Assembly (NCBI GenBank): GCA_905188195.1
Contig: CAJJKY010000004.1
Coordinates: 1-64,000 of the forward strand
Reading direction: 5' to 3'
DNA from: Streptococcus parasanguinis
GTDB lineage: Bacteria; Bacillota; Bacilli; Lactobacillales; Streptococcaceae
DNA: 64,000 bases
Shown: positions 1 through 8,083 of the stretch, in pieces
How the letters are laid out: each line of letters opens with the position of its first letter
Numbering within the stretch: position 1 is the stretch's first letter
The notes under the pieces: model-generated
Told to the model about the DNA's origin: nothing
The model's input: only the letters and a program-made list of their open reading frames with translations
Database searches by the model: none
Translations under genes and position numbers: made by a program

Positions 1-60
1 GGAGGTGGGACGACGAAATCGAATTCTAACGAATGACCGATTTCTGTCCCACTCTTTTTT
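1..60 (-). repeat. Partial copy of a GTGGGACAGAAA-type intergenic hairpin repeat
   Basis: The first 60 bases are almost the exact reverse complement of 5851-5906 (one difference seen). The core is an inverted repeat in which GTGGGACAGAAATCG pairs with CGA...GTCCCAC. The copy is cut by the window edge. It lies just downstream of radC and may serve as its terminator. A diverged third copy is at about 7905-8050. Confidence 0.75.
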
Positions 61-743
61 TATACCAAATAATCGGTTTCTTCTCGGTAACTATAATAGT
101 TTTCTTCAGATACAATCAAGTGATCCAATAGGGTTAAACCCATCACTTCACAGGCCTCTAAGACTCGATGCGTTACTTCATCATCATTTTTACTAGGAAA
201 TACCGCACCAGATGGATGATTGTGAGCCAAGATGATGGAGGTTGCCATGTGTTTTAGGGCATAATGCAGGATTTCACGTGGCTCCGCAATACTTCTATTC
301 ACGGTTCCAATAAAAATGGTCTGTTGATGAATAATTTCATTCTGCGTATTTAAATAGAGGGCAACTAGGTGCTCCTGTTTCTTATGGCCGATTTCCTGTT
401 GTATTTTATGGGCCAATTTCTGGCTGCTCATGATCTGTTCAGAACTCATTAATTCATCTTTATGAATCCTTCGTCCAAACTCAATCACAGCCTGAAGTTC
501 GATGGCCTTCACCCGGCCAATGCCAGATATTTCCTGTAGCTCCTCTAGGGTTAATTGACTTAACTCCTTTAAACTATTAACCGAACTCAAGAGACCTTGT
601 GCAATCTCATAAACGCTTTTTTGCTTATTGCCTGTCCGTAAGAGAATGGATAACAATTCTTGATGACTCAGCTTATCTACCCCTTCAGAAACCAAACGTT
701 CTCTAGGAAGCAAAGATGGTTCAATAAATGATATGTCGTACAT
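60..743 (-). CDS. radC: RadC family JAMM/MPN domain protein
   Basis: A 227-residue protein of normal RadC length. The N-terminal 70-90 residues hold a helix-hairpin-helix segment (LQEISGIGRVKA). The C-terminal half is a JAMM/MPN fold with the metal-binding HNHPSG motif followed by PSKND, as in RadC proteins. The family was named for DNA repair, but its biochemical role is unsettled and repair function should not be assumed. The start at 743 is preceded by an AGGAGGAAATT-type ribosome site. It is transcribed in the same direction as srtA and gyrA, but a terminator separates it from srtA. Confidence 0.95.
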   Translation of the reverse strand: MYDISFIEPSLLPRERLVSEGVDKLSHQELLSILLRTGNKQKSVYEIAQGLLSSVNSLKELSQLTLEELQEISGIGRVKAIELQAVIEFGRRIHKDELMSSEQIMSSQKLAHKIQQEIGHKKQEHLVALYLNTQNEIIHQQTIFIGTVNRSIAEPREILHYALKHMATSIILAHNHPSGAVFPSKNDDEVTHRVLEACEVMGLTLLDHLIVSEENYYSYREETDYLV

Positions 744-797
744 AATTTCCTCCTCACTTATTAATTCGTAATAAATGAAGAAAACGACAACCTTTCA

Positions 798-1076
798 TTA
801 TTTACAGGCGATTTCTTGTTTCAAGTCATCTAACACTAAGACTTCATCTTTATTAAAGCGAATCTGATAACCTGTTTGAACTTGTTCAAGCTCCTTTAAA
901 AACTGTTGAATTTCACAGCGAATCAAGTACTCCTGGCTCTGAGGAATGGCCTCTAAAGCTTGGTAGACCTGCTCTACTTCGTAGATTCCTTTCGTAATTA
1001 AACCATTTCGTGGAAAATCATTTACTAAGAGATTATAGAAATGATGCAAGAGATGAAAAATTCGCTCTTTTGTCAC
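798..1076 (-). CDS. Conserved small protein of unknown function (DUF1912-like)
   Basis: A 92-residue, Glu/Gln-rich soluble protein with no signal peptide or membrane segment. It is predicted mostly helical (HLLHHFYNLLVNDF, YLIRCEIQQFLKELEQV). It lies between srtA and radC on the same strand, in a position where streptococci commonly carry a small conserved hypothetical gene. The DUF1912 label is from memory of this family and is uncertain. An AGGAGG-like site precedes the start. No function can be assigned. Confidence 0.8.
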   Translation of the reverse strand: MTKERIFHLLHHFYNLLVNDFPRNGLITKGIYEVEQVYQALEAIPQSQEYLIRCEIQQFLKELEQVQTGYQIRFNKDEVLVLDDLKQEIACK

Positions 1077-1208
1077 TATTCTACCTCCTTATCATACTCT
1101 TTCTCCTCTATTATATACTGAATTTCCCTCAATATTATGACAAGTTCCTTACATTATATTACCAATCTCTTACAATTTTACAAGAATTTCTCCTAGCTTC
1201 CTACATAG

Positions 1209-1241
1209 AAAAAGCCCAGACATTTCTGTCTCGGGCTTTAT
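1209..1241 (-). terminator. Intrinsic terminator after srtA (probably bidirectional)
   Basis: The inverted repeat AAAGCCCGAGACA...GGGCTTT, read on the minus strand, is followed by a T run. It lies directly downstream of the srtA stop codon, so srtA and the small gene at 798-1076 are probably separate transcripts. Confidence 0.8.
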
Positions 1242-1244
1242 TTT

Positions 1245-1988
1245 TTAAAGTTGCATTTGATTATAAGACTTGCTGAATGAATCCAGGATGTCTTTTGGAG
1301 CCTTGTCATAGTCAACAGATGTTTCCAAATTCCCTTTTACAATCGTACGGTAAGTCGCTGCAGCATCCTCACAGGTCACCAAGGTGATCTCATTGACGCC
1401 TTCACGATCTTGAATAACATCTACACGGTCTGGAGTCACTGTCTCAACAGACGAGATGACATAAGTATAGATTTTTTCTTTGTCCGTGATGTAGATCTTC
1501 ATTCCTGCCTTGGCTTTCTCTAACGGTGAGAATAACATGGCATTTGCTCCAGTTAGGCCAAATACATGGTGACTAGCTAGAGAATAATTGCCTTGCCCCA
1601 TGACTTGGTTTTCCTTCATGGTCCCTGCTCCGTAGTAAAGGGCTACATTTTCAAGTCCCTTAAAGATCGGAAGGTTCATGTTTAATTCAGGAATCGAAAT
1701 CCCCCCAATTACTGGTAGTTTTTGAGCTTGCCATTGGGCATTGATGACTGCTTCCGTCGAAAGTGACTGGACATGTTGGAAATCAAAGCTCGTCTTCACT
1801 TCTTTATTCTTATCAATGGTTTTTTTATCGACCTTGCTAACCTGGTATTGGTTGGTATGCCAAACCATAATCATGTTTCGGATCGGAGCATTGAAAATCA
1901 AGAGAAGCGAGAGAATAATCAAAAGTGTTGCAACGATGTTGATAAGAGTATTGCGTAAACTCTTTTTCTTTTTTCTTTTGCGTGACAT
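1245..1988 (-). CDS. srtA: Class A sortase
   Basis: A 247-residue membrane-anchored transpeptidase that attaches LPXTG surface proteins to peptidoglycan. Residues 1-11 are a very basic start (SRKRKKKKS), followed by one hydrophobic anchor (about residues 12-34), the type II topology of SrtA. The catalytic residues are visible: His in SLASHHVFG, Cys in the TLVTC motif, and Arg in the following strand (ATYRTIVKG). The gene starts 13 bp after the gyrA stop codon, so gyrA and srtA are probably co-transcribed, as in other streptococci. Confidence 0.97.
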   Translation of the reverse strand: MSRKRKKKKSLRNTLINIVATLLIILSLLLIFNAPIRNMIMVWHTNQYQVSKVDKKTIDKNKEVKTSFDFQHVQSLSTEAVINAQWQAQKLPVIGGISIPELNMNLPIFKGLENVALYYGAGTMKENQVMGQGNYSLASHHVFGLTGANAMLFSPLEKAKAGMKIYITDKEKIYTYVISSVETVTPDRVDVIQDREGVNEITLVTCEDAAATYRTIVKGNLETSVDYDKAPKDILDSFSKSYNQMQL

Positions 1989-2001
1989 GCTGTCCCCTTA
2001 T

Positions 2002-4458
2002 CTATTCGTTTTCTTCCACTACTTCTTCATCTTTTTCTTCGGGTTGGACTGTTGTAAAGGTCACAATTTTCGCATCCTGATCCAGTCTCATGACTTTCAC
2101 ACCCTGTGTTGAACGACCAGTTTGAGAGATATTCCCAACACTTGTACGGATCATGACTCCTGTATCAGTAATGATCATCAGATCTTCATCTCCTTTAACG
2201 GTTAAAAGACCAGCTAAAGGACCATTTTTCTCTGTGATATTGGCTGTCTTGATTCCTTTACCGCCACGGCCTTTGGTTGGGTATTCGCTAGCCATTGTAC
2301 GCTTACCATACCCTTTTTCAGTGATGATCAATACTTCATCTTGATCCGTAACGACACTAGCCCCAACAACCTTGTCTCCTTCGCGGAGATTCACACCACG
2401 TACACCTGTGGCAGAACGACCCATATTGCGGACCACAGCCTCATTAAAGCGGACAGAATAACCATACTTGGTACCAATAATAACGTCAGTATTGCCGTCT
2501 GTAAGGAAGACATTGATCAATTCATCCTCATCACGTAGATTCAGGGCTTTGAGACCGTTCTGACGAATATTTGAAAATTCAGCTACATTGGTCCGCTTGA
2601 CCAAACCTTGTCGCGTCGTAAAGAAGAGATATGCTTCGTCACTGCGATCTTGCTCCACATTGATAATGGTTTGAATGGATTCACCTTCGTCTAATTTTAA
2701 GAGATTGACGATTGGCAATCCTTTGGCTGTCCGACCATATTCTGGAATCTCATAGCCTTTTAGACGGTAAACACGCCCCTTATTGGTAAAGAAGAGCAGA
2801 TGGTCATGAGTGCTCGTAGATACCAGTTCACGGACAAAATCATCATCTTTCACACCAGTTCCTTGAACCCCACGTCCACCACGTTTTTGCACAGTAAATT
2901 CTGCTTGGTCCAAACGTTTGATGTAGCCTTTGTTAGAAAGGGTGATCAAGACATCTGTTTCTTCAATCAAGTCCTCATCTTCAAGAGAAAGGACTTCACC
3001 AACCATCAACTCAGTCCGACGAGCATCTCCAAACTTGCGCTTGACTTCTTCCAATTCTTCCTTGATAATAGTAGCTACACGCTCTGGTTTCGCTAAAATA
3101 TCAGCTAAATCAGCAATCAAGGCAACCAAATCATCGTATTCACTTTGGATCTTGTCTCGTTCCAAACCGGTCAAACGACGAAGACGCATGTCCAAAATGG
3201 CTTGACTTTGACGTTCAGAAAGCTTGAACTTCGCCATCAATTCAGCCTGTGCTTCAGCATCTGTCTGGCTATTGCGGATGATCCGGATCACTTCATCGAT
3301 GTGATCCAAAGCAATGAGCAAACCTTCTAAAATATGGGCACGTGCTTCCGCTTTTTCTTTATCAAAGATGGTCCGGCGAGTCACCACTTCTTTCTGGTGC
3401 TCAATATAAGCCCCTAAAATTTGGCGAAGAGAAAGAATCTTTGGAACACCACTTTGGATCGCCAACATATTGAATCCAAAATTGGTTTGCATTTGCGTCA
3501 TCTTAAAGAGGTTGTTCAAAATAACGTTAGCCGAAGCATCTCGGCGGACCTCAATCACAAAACGAACCCCTTCACGGTTTGATTCATCACGTACAGCTGT
3601 AATCCCTTCGATCCGTTTTTCTTGCACCAAGCGAACGATGTGCTCGTGAACCTTGGTTTTATTGACCATATAAGGGAACTCAGTGACAACAATCCGTTCA
3701 CGGCCACTCTTGGTCACTTCAATCTCTGTACGAGAACGAAGAACGATCGAGCCTTTCCCTGTTTCATAGGCTTTGTGGATACCTGATTTCCCCATGACCA
3801 AAGCACCTGTCGGGAAATCTGGACCAGGAAGAACTTCCATAAGTTCACGGGTCGTCACCTCAGGATTATCCATCATCAGCTTCACTGCGTCAATGGTTTC
3901 TCCCAGATTGTGAGGAGGAATATTTGTAGCCATCCCAACAGCAATCCCAGTAGCACCATTGACGAGAAGGTTAGGGAAACGTGCAGGTAAGACCAAAGGT
4001 TCGCGCTCACTGGCATCATAGTTATCAACGAAATCAACTGTATTTTTATTAATATCCCGCAACATTTCAAGAGCAATCTTACTCATACGGGCTTCTGTAT
4101 ACCGTTGTGCAGCGGCACCATCACCGTCCATAGAACCAAAGTTTCCATGACCATCCACTAACATGTAGCGATAACTCCACCATTGCGCCATCCGAACCAT
4201 AGCTTCATAAATAGAGAAATCCCCGTGTGGGTGGTATTTACCCATAACATCCCCTGTAATACGGGCTGACTTCTTATGTGGTTTATCTGGTGTAACACCC
4301 AATTCATTCATTCCGTACAAAATACGACGGTGAACAGGTTTCAAACCATCACGAACATCAGGTAGGGCACGAGCTACGATAACACTCATGGCATAATCGA
4401 TAAAACTCGTCTTCATTTCTGATGTTAAATTCACATCAATTAGATTCTTATCCTGCAT
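2002..4458 (-). CDS. gyrA: DNA gyrase subunit A, carrying Phe81 in the QRDR
   Basis: An 818-residue full-length GyrA. Its N-terminal breakage-reunion domain includes the active-site Tyr in QRYTEAR, followed by the C-terminal beta-pinwheel with a GyrA-box-like QKRGGRG motif. With GyrB it introduces negative supercoils. Codon 81 (4216-4218, minus strand) is TTC, giving HPHGDFSIYEA. Susceptible streptococci have Ser here (HPHGDSSIYEA), and Ser81Phe is a known fluoroquinolone-resistance substitution. Numbering from the first Met gives exactly residue 81. The gene is divergent from ldh and followed closely by srtA. Confidence 0.99.
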   Translation of the reverse strand: MQDKNLIDVNLTSEMKTSFIDYAMSVIVARALPDVRDGLKPVHRRILYGMNELGVTPDKPHKKSARITGDVMGKYHPHGDFSIYEAMVRMAQWWSYRYMLVDGHGNFGSMDGDGAAAQRYTEARMSKIALEMLRDINKNTVDFVDNYDASEREPLVLPARFPNLLVNGATGIAVGMATNIPPHNLGETIDAVKLMMDNPEVTTRELMEVLPGPDFPTGALVMGKSGIHKAYETGKGSIVLRSRTEIEVTKSGRERIVVTEFPYMVNKTKVHEHIVRLVQEKRIEGITAVRDESNREGVRFVIEVRRDASANVILNNLFKMTQMQTNFGFNMLAIQSGVPKILSLRQILGAYIEHQKEVVTRRTIFDKEKAEARAHILEGLLIALDHIDEVIRIIRNSQTDAEAQAELMAKFKLSERQSQAILDMRLRRLTGLERDKIQSEYDDLVALIADLADILAKPERVATIIKEELEEVKRKFGDARRTELMVGEVLSLEDEDLIEETDVLITLSNKGYIKRLDQAEFTVQKRGGRGVQGTGVKDDDFVRELVSTSTHDHLLFFTNKGRVYRLKGYEIPEYGRTAKGLPIVNLLKLDEGESIQTIINVEQDRSDEAYLFFTTRQGLVKRTNVAEFSNIRQNGLKALNLRDEDELINVFLTDGNTDVIIGTKYGYSVRFNEAVVRNMGRSATGVRGVNLREGDKVVGASVVTDQDEVLIITEKGYGKRTMASEYPTKGRGGKGIKTANITEKNGPLAGLLTVKGDEDLMIITDTGVMIRTSVGNISQTGRSTQGVKVMRLDQDAKIVTFTTVQPEEKDEEVVEENE

Positions 4459-4539
4459 TCAAAAAATGCCTCTCTTTACTTAATTCACCATACTATTATA
4501 ACACATTTTAGCCTATTTTTCTTCTTAGGAACACAAACG

Positions 4540-4553
4540 TAAAAACGTTTACA
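4540..4553 (+). promoter_or_regulatory. Candidate cre (CcpA) site upstream of ldh
   Basis: TAAAAACGTTTACA matches the consensus TGWAARCGYTWNCW at all but one position, with a central CG. It lies 22 bp upstream of the ldh -35 element. CcpA activation of ldh is known in streptococci, and the position fits activation rather than blocking. Confidence 0.6.
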
Positions 4554-4575
4554 TCAAGGATTCATACTGTATCAG

Positions 4576-4604
4576 ATGACAAAGACATTCAAAAGTGGTA
4601 GAAT
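4576..4604 (+). promoter_or_regulatory. ldh promoter
   Basis: -35 ATGACA (4576-4581) and -10 TAGAAT (4599-4604) are separated by 17 bp. Predicted transcription start is about 4611. The promoter overlaps the start of the longest open frame at 4576, which argues for the downstream ldh start at 4657. Confidence 0.75.
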
Positions 4605-4656
4605 GAAGACGTATGAGAATCTATCTCAAAAAAATATGAAGGAGACGTTTAGACTC

Positions 4657-5643
4657 ATGACTTTGACTAAACAACACAAAAAAGTTATCCTTGTCGGTGA
4701 CGGTGCTGTAGGTTCATCTTACGCTTTTGCACTTGTCAACCAAGGAATTGCACAAGAGCTTGGAATTATCGAAATTCCTCAATTGCACGAAAAAGCTGTC
4801 GGAGATGCGCTTGACCTTAGCCACGCCCTTGCCTTCACTTCACCTAAGAAGATCTATGCGGCTGAGTATGCTGACTGTGCGGACGCTGACCTTGTTGTAA
4901 TTACTGCAGGTGCTCCTCAAAAACCAGGTGAAACTCGTCTTGATCTTGTTGGTAAAAACCTTGCGATCAATAAATCAATCGTAACACAAGTTGTTGAATC
5001 AGGGTTTAACGGAATCTTCCTCGTAGCTGCTAACCCAGTTGACGTATTGACATACTCTACATGGAAATTCTCTGGATTCCCTAAAGAACGCGTTATCGGT
5101 TCAGGTACTTCACTTGACTCAGCTCGTTTCCGTCAAGCATTGGCTGAAAAATTGGATGTGGATGCTCGTTCAGTACACGCCTACATCATGGGTGAACACG
5201 GTGACTCAGAATTCGCTGTATGGTCACACGCTAACATCGCTGGTGTAAACCTTGAAGAATTCCTTAAAGACACTCAAAACGTTCAAGAATCTGAATTGAT
5301 TGAATTGTTCGAAGGTGTTCGTGACGCGGCTTACACCATCATCAACAAAAAAGGTGCTACATACTACGGTATCGCTGTTGCCCTTGCTCGTATCACTAAG
5401 GCTATTCTTGATGATGAAAATGCGGTTCTTCCACTTTCAGTATTCCAAGAAGGTCAATATGGAATCAATGATGTCTTTATCGGTCAACCAGCTGTTGTTG
5501 GAGCACACGGTATTGTACGTCCAGTAAACATTCCATTGAATGATGCAGAACTTCAAAAAATGCACGCTTCTGCTAAAGAATTGAAAGCAATTATTGATGA
5601 AGCATGGAAAAACCCTGAATTCCAAGAAGCATCAAAAAACTAA
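4657..5643 (+). CDS. ldh: L-lactate dehydrogenase
   Basis: A 328-residue NAD-dependent enzyme that reduces pyruvate to L-lactate, the main fermentation end step. The N-terminal Rossmann motif is VILVGDGAVGSS, and the active-site region MGEHGDSEF contains the catalytic His. The frame is open upstream, but the start at 4657 (MTLTKQHKK) matches streptococcal Ldh N-termini and has a GAAGGAG site 11 bp before it. It is a single-gene unit with its own promoter, a cre site and a strong terminator. Codon use is that of a highly expressed gene. Confidence 0.98.
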   Translation: MTLTKQHKKVILVGDGAVGSSYAFALVNQGIAQELGIIEIPQLHEKAVGDALDLSHALAFTSPKKIYAAEYADCADADLVVITAGAPQKPGETRLDLVGKNLAINKSIVTQVVESGFNGIFLVAANPVDVLTYSTWKFSGFPKERVIGSGTSLDSARFRQALAEKLDVDARSVHAYIMGEHGDSEFAVWSHANIAGVNLEEFLKDTQNVQESELIELFEGVRDAAYTIINKKGATYYGIAVALARITKAILDDENAVLPLSVFQEGQYGINDVFIGQPAVVGAHGIVRPVNIPLNDAELQKMHASAKELKAIIDEAWKNPEFQEASKN

Positions 5644-5652
5644 TCTGATTGG

Positions 5653-5684
5653 AAAAGACTCTCAAATTTCGAGAGTCTTTTTTA
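5653..5684 (+). terminator. ldh intrinsic terminator
   Basis: AAAAGACTCTC and GAGAGTCTTTTTT form a G/C-containing stem followed by a T run, nine bases after the ldh stop. Confidence 0.88.
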
Positions 5685-5731
5685 ATTGAATAAAAAAATA
5701 AAAGGCTGAGAACACTCAACCTTTCCTTCTA

Positions 5732-5803
5732 TCCACCCTGAGGGAATCGAACCCCCATCTCAAGAACCGGAATCTTACGTGATATCCATTACACTAAGGG
5801 TGG
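5732..5803 (-). tRNA. tRNA-Arg (anticodon CCG)
   Basis: A 72-nt cloverleaf on the minus strand. The acceptor stem CCACCCT pairs with AGGGTGG, the T-arm is GGGGGTTCGATTCCC, and the anticodon loop TTCCGGT gives CCG, decoding CGG. The CCA end is not encoded. It is a singleton tRNA between ldh and rpsA. Confidence 0.93.
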
Positions 5804-5850
5804 CAACTGTTATAGTATATCAAATTCTCGAGGATTTTACAAGTAAAAAA

Positions 5851-5990
5851 GAGAGTGGGACAGAAATCGGTAATTCGTTAGAATTCGATTTCGTCGTCCC
5901 ACCTCCGCACAGTTGAGTAGGGCTGTAAAAGCTGATGAAATCAGCGTAGTAGAGCCCACTCAACCACTGCGTCTTGCTCGACAATCCAAA
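5851..5990 (+). repeat. Intergenic structured repeat (GTGGGACAGAAA family), full copy
   Basis: Two successive hairpins. The first is GTGGGACAGAAATCG paired with its complement ending GTCCCAC. The second is a long arm GTTGAGTAGGGCT...AGCCCACTCAAC with an inner GCTGATGAAATCAGC. A CTGCGTCTTGCTCG tail follows. Copies occur at 1-60 (opposite strand, nearly identical) and, diverged, at 7905-8050 with the shared tail ACTGCGTCTT. No coding potential is seen. Such repeats are common in intergenic regions of this genus. Confidence 0.75.
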
Positions 5991-5998
5991 AACAATTA

Positions 5999-6030
5999 AG
6001 AGGCTAGGACTTTTGTCCCAGCCTCTTTTG
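5999..6030. terminator. Terminator-like hairpin at the end of rpsA
   Basis: GAGGCTAGGACTTTTGTCCCAGCCTC is an inverted repeat with a T run on the plus side. It lies immediately downstream of the minus-strand rpsA stop codon and probably ends one or both transcripts. Confidence 0.6.
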
Positions 6031-6034
6031 AATA

Positions 6035-7234
6035 TTACAATTCGATATCGCCAAACAAGTCAGCCATTGAGAATCCAGTTTGAGTTTCTGGAAGATCAAA
6101 GTCGCGTTTTTCTTGTTTTGGACGACGTGGACGAGATTGACGTTTTTCTTGTTTTTCGCCTTCTTCTTGAGCTGGACGTTCTTCAAGAGCTTTGATTGAA
6201 AGTGATACACGTTCATCTGCAGCATTTACTTCAAGAACTTTAACAGTTACTTCTTGTCCAACTTTAAGAACATCTTTTGGATTTTCAACACGTTTGTGTG
6301 AAATTTGTGAGATGTGTACAAGTCCGTCGATACCTGGCAATACTTCAACGAATGCACCGAAGTCAGTCAAACGTTTAACAGTTCCTTCAATAACATCACC
6401 AGCAGCCAATTTTTGTTCAACGCCATCCCAAGGTCCAGGTGTTGTAGCTTTCAATGAAAGTGATACACGACCTTCTTCTTCGTTCAAGTCAAGAACTTTC
6501 ACTTGGATTTCTTCACCAACAGTTACAACTGATTTAGGTGATACGTTGCGTTCGTGTGACAATTCTGTCAAGTGAACCAATCCATCAACACCACCAAGGT
6601 CAATGAAGGCACCGAAGCTTGTGATACGTGCAACTTTACCAGTTACGACATCACCAACGTTCAATTTACCAAATACTTCTGCGCGTGCTGCAGCTGATTC
6701 AGCTTCAACAACTTCACGACGTGAAAGGATAAAGCGGTTTTCTTTTGGATCTACTTCTTTGATTTTAGCATCAAATTCTTGACCTACGAAACGTTCAGTG
6801 TTACGTACAAAACGAGTATCAAGCATTGAAGCTGGAATAAATCCACGAAGTCCTTCAAATTCTACTGAAAGTCCGCCCTTAACAGCGCGAGTTCCTTTAA
6901 CAGTAACAACTTCTTCTTCACGTCCAACCAATTTGTCCCATGCTTTGCGAGCTTCCAAACGTTTTTTAGATACAAGGTAAGTTACTGTATCAGTATCTTT
7001 ACCAACTACTTGACGAAGAACAAGCAATTCAAGTGTTTCACCTGGTTTTACCAAGTCGTTGATGTCAGCATCACGATCGTTTGTCAATTCGCGAAGAGTC
7101 AAGACACCTTCGACACCAGTTCCAGAGATTGCAACGTTAGCTTGGTTCGCGTCAACTGTCAATACTTCAGCAGTAACAACGTCACCTGGTTCAACTTGGC
7201 TAACACTGTTTAGCAAATCTTCAAATTCATTCAT
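6035..7234 (-). CDS. rpsA: 30S ribosomal protein S1 (four S1 domains)
   Basis: A 399-residue protein of the short Firmicutes S1 type. Four tandem S1 OB-fold RNA-binding repeats are visible, beginning near residues 14, 103, 188 and 273. The third and fourth carry clear GxV...ITSFGAFIDLGGVDGLVHLTE and LTDFGAFVEVLPGIDGLVH patterns. The tail is highly charged (EEGEKQEKRQSRPRRPKQEKR). It binds mRNA at the ribosome. A GGAGG site precedes the start. It appears monocistronic. Confidence 0.97.
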   Translation of the reverse strand: MNEFEDLLNSVSQVEPGDVVTAEVLTVDANQANVAISGTGVEGVLTLRELTNDRDADINDLVKPGETLELLVLRQVVGKDTDTVTYLVSKKRLEARKAWDKLVGREEEVVTVKGTRAVKGGLSVEFEGLRGFIPASMLDTRFVRNTERFVGQEFDAKIKEVDPKENRFILSRREVVEAESAAARAEVFGKLNVGDVVTGKVARITSFGAFIDLGGVDGLVHLTELSHERNVSPKSVVTVGEEIQVKVLDLNEEEGRVSLSLKATTPGPWDGVEQKLAAGDVIEGTVKRLTDFGAFVEVLPGIDGLVHISQISHKRVENPKDVLKVGQEVTVKVLEVNAADERVSLSIKALEERPAQEEGEKQEKRQSRPRRPKQEKRDFDLPETQTGFSMADLFGDIEL

Positions 7235-7402
7235 CTAAAAAATCCTCCAACAATCAAGTTTTCTAAAACTTGACATACTTATAATTATTTTTCCTAAGCA
7301 AGCACTCGCAATGAGATCAACTACAATCTTTAACGACTCATCCTATAAAGAAATAAAATACCTGGATAGATATTTTATCACTTATCTGATATTACCTAAG
7401 AA

Positions 7403-7474
7403 CTGGGGTAGCTGGATTCGAACCAACGCATGAGGGAGTCAAAGTCCCTTGCCTTACCGCTTGGCTATACCCCA
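7403..7474 (-). tRNA. tRNA-Gln (anticodon TTG)
   Basis: A 72-nt cloverleaf. The acceptor TGGGGTA pairs with TACCCCA. The anticodon loop CTTTGAC gives TTG. The T-loop is GGTTCGAATCC. It lies 9 bp downstream of tRNA-Tyr, forming a two-tRNA transcript. Confidence 0.94.
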
Positions 7475-7483
7475 TGAATGAAA

Positions 7484-7564
7484 TGGAGAGAGAGGGATTC
7501 GAACCCCCGAACCCGAAGGAGCGGATTTACAGTCCGCCGCGTTTAGCCTCTTCGCTATCTCTCC
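7484..7564 (-). tRNA. tRNA-Tyr (anticodon GTA)
   Basis: An 81-nt class II tRNA with the long variable arm expected of bacterial tRNA-Tyr. The acceptor GGAGAGA pairs with TCTCTCC. The anticodon loop CTGTAAA gives GTA. It is the first gene of a Tyr-Gln pair. Confidence 0.94.
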
Positions 7565-7616
7565 ATATAAATCAACAGGATCTATTATACCATTGATTTA
7601 TTATGATTGCAAGCCC

Positions 7617-7847
7617 TTATTTATTCAAATTATAATTTTCTATCAAAATTTCAACGGCTTTTTCAAGTTTTTTGTAAAGAGAATCCACATTTCCATTTTT
7701 GATAATGGCAAATTGACCAGCCATATCTGCAATTTCACCAATCGTTTTCTTTCCAATGGACAAAGTGAAACCATCAAAAGTATCTTTTCCGACGGTTACT
7801 TTACTATCAACGATTTGAATCTCAATTTTCTTATCTTTTTTACTCAT
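7617..7847 (-). CDS. Small conserved protein (DUF2969-like)
   Basis: A 76-residue lysine-rich soluble protein (MSKKDKKIEIQIVDSK...). Predicted short beta strands are followed by a C-terminal helix (SLYKKLEKAVEILIENYNL). The length and the KVTVGKD...GKKTIGEIADM pattern resemble the DUF2969 family of lactic acid bacteria. This is a recall-based match and function is unknown. It lies upstream of the tRNA-Tyr/Gln pair on the same strand. An AGGGTTGAAATG-type start is present. Confidence 0.75.
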   Translation of the reverse strand: MSKKDKKIEIQIVDSKVTVGKDTFDGFTLSIGKKTIGEIADMAGQFAIIKNGNVDSLYKKLEKAVEILIENYNLNK

Positions 7848-7904
7848 TTCAACCCTCTTTTCACTTTTTCTATTTTACAAAAATTCTCTTGATGACGCAA
7901 GAGA

Positions 7905-8050
7905 AAAGGGAGTGGGTCAGAAAGAATTTAGTTAGAAATTCCTTCTTTCTCCCACCCCCGAAAAGGTCATTCGGCACTCTTCTATTCCTAAAAGCGAATG
8001 AAGAGAAACATTAGCTACTGCGTCTTTTCGTTAAGACTTGTTCTCATTGA
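7905..8050 (+). repeat. Diverged copy of the GTGGG-CAGAAA intergenic repeat
   Basis: GTGGGTCAGAAAG pairs with CTTTCTCCCAC. The downstream part ends in CTACTGCGTCTT, matching the tail of the copy at 5851-5990. The middle arm has diverged (CTCTTC...GAAGAG). No gene is seen between 7848 and 8083. Confidence 0.6.
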
Positions 8051-8083
8051 AGCCTGGACACTTTGGTCTCAGACGCATTCGGT

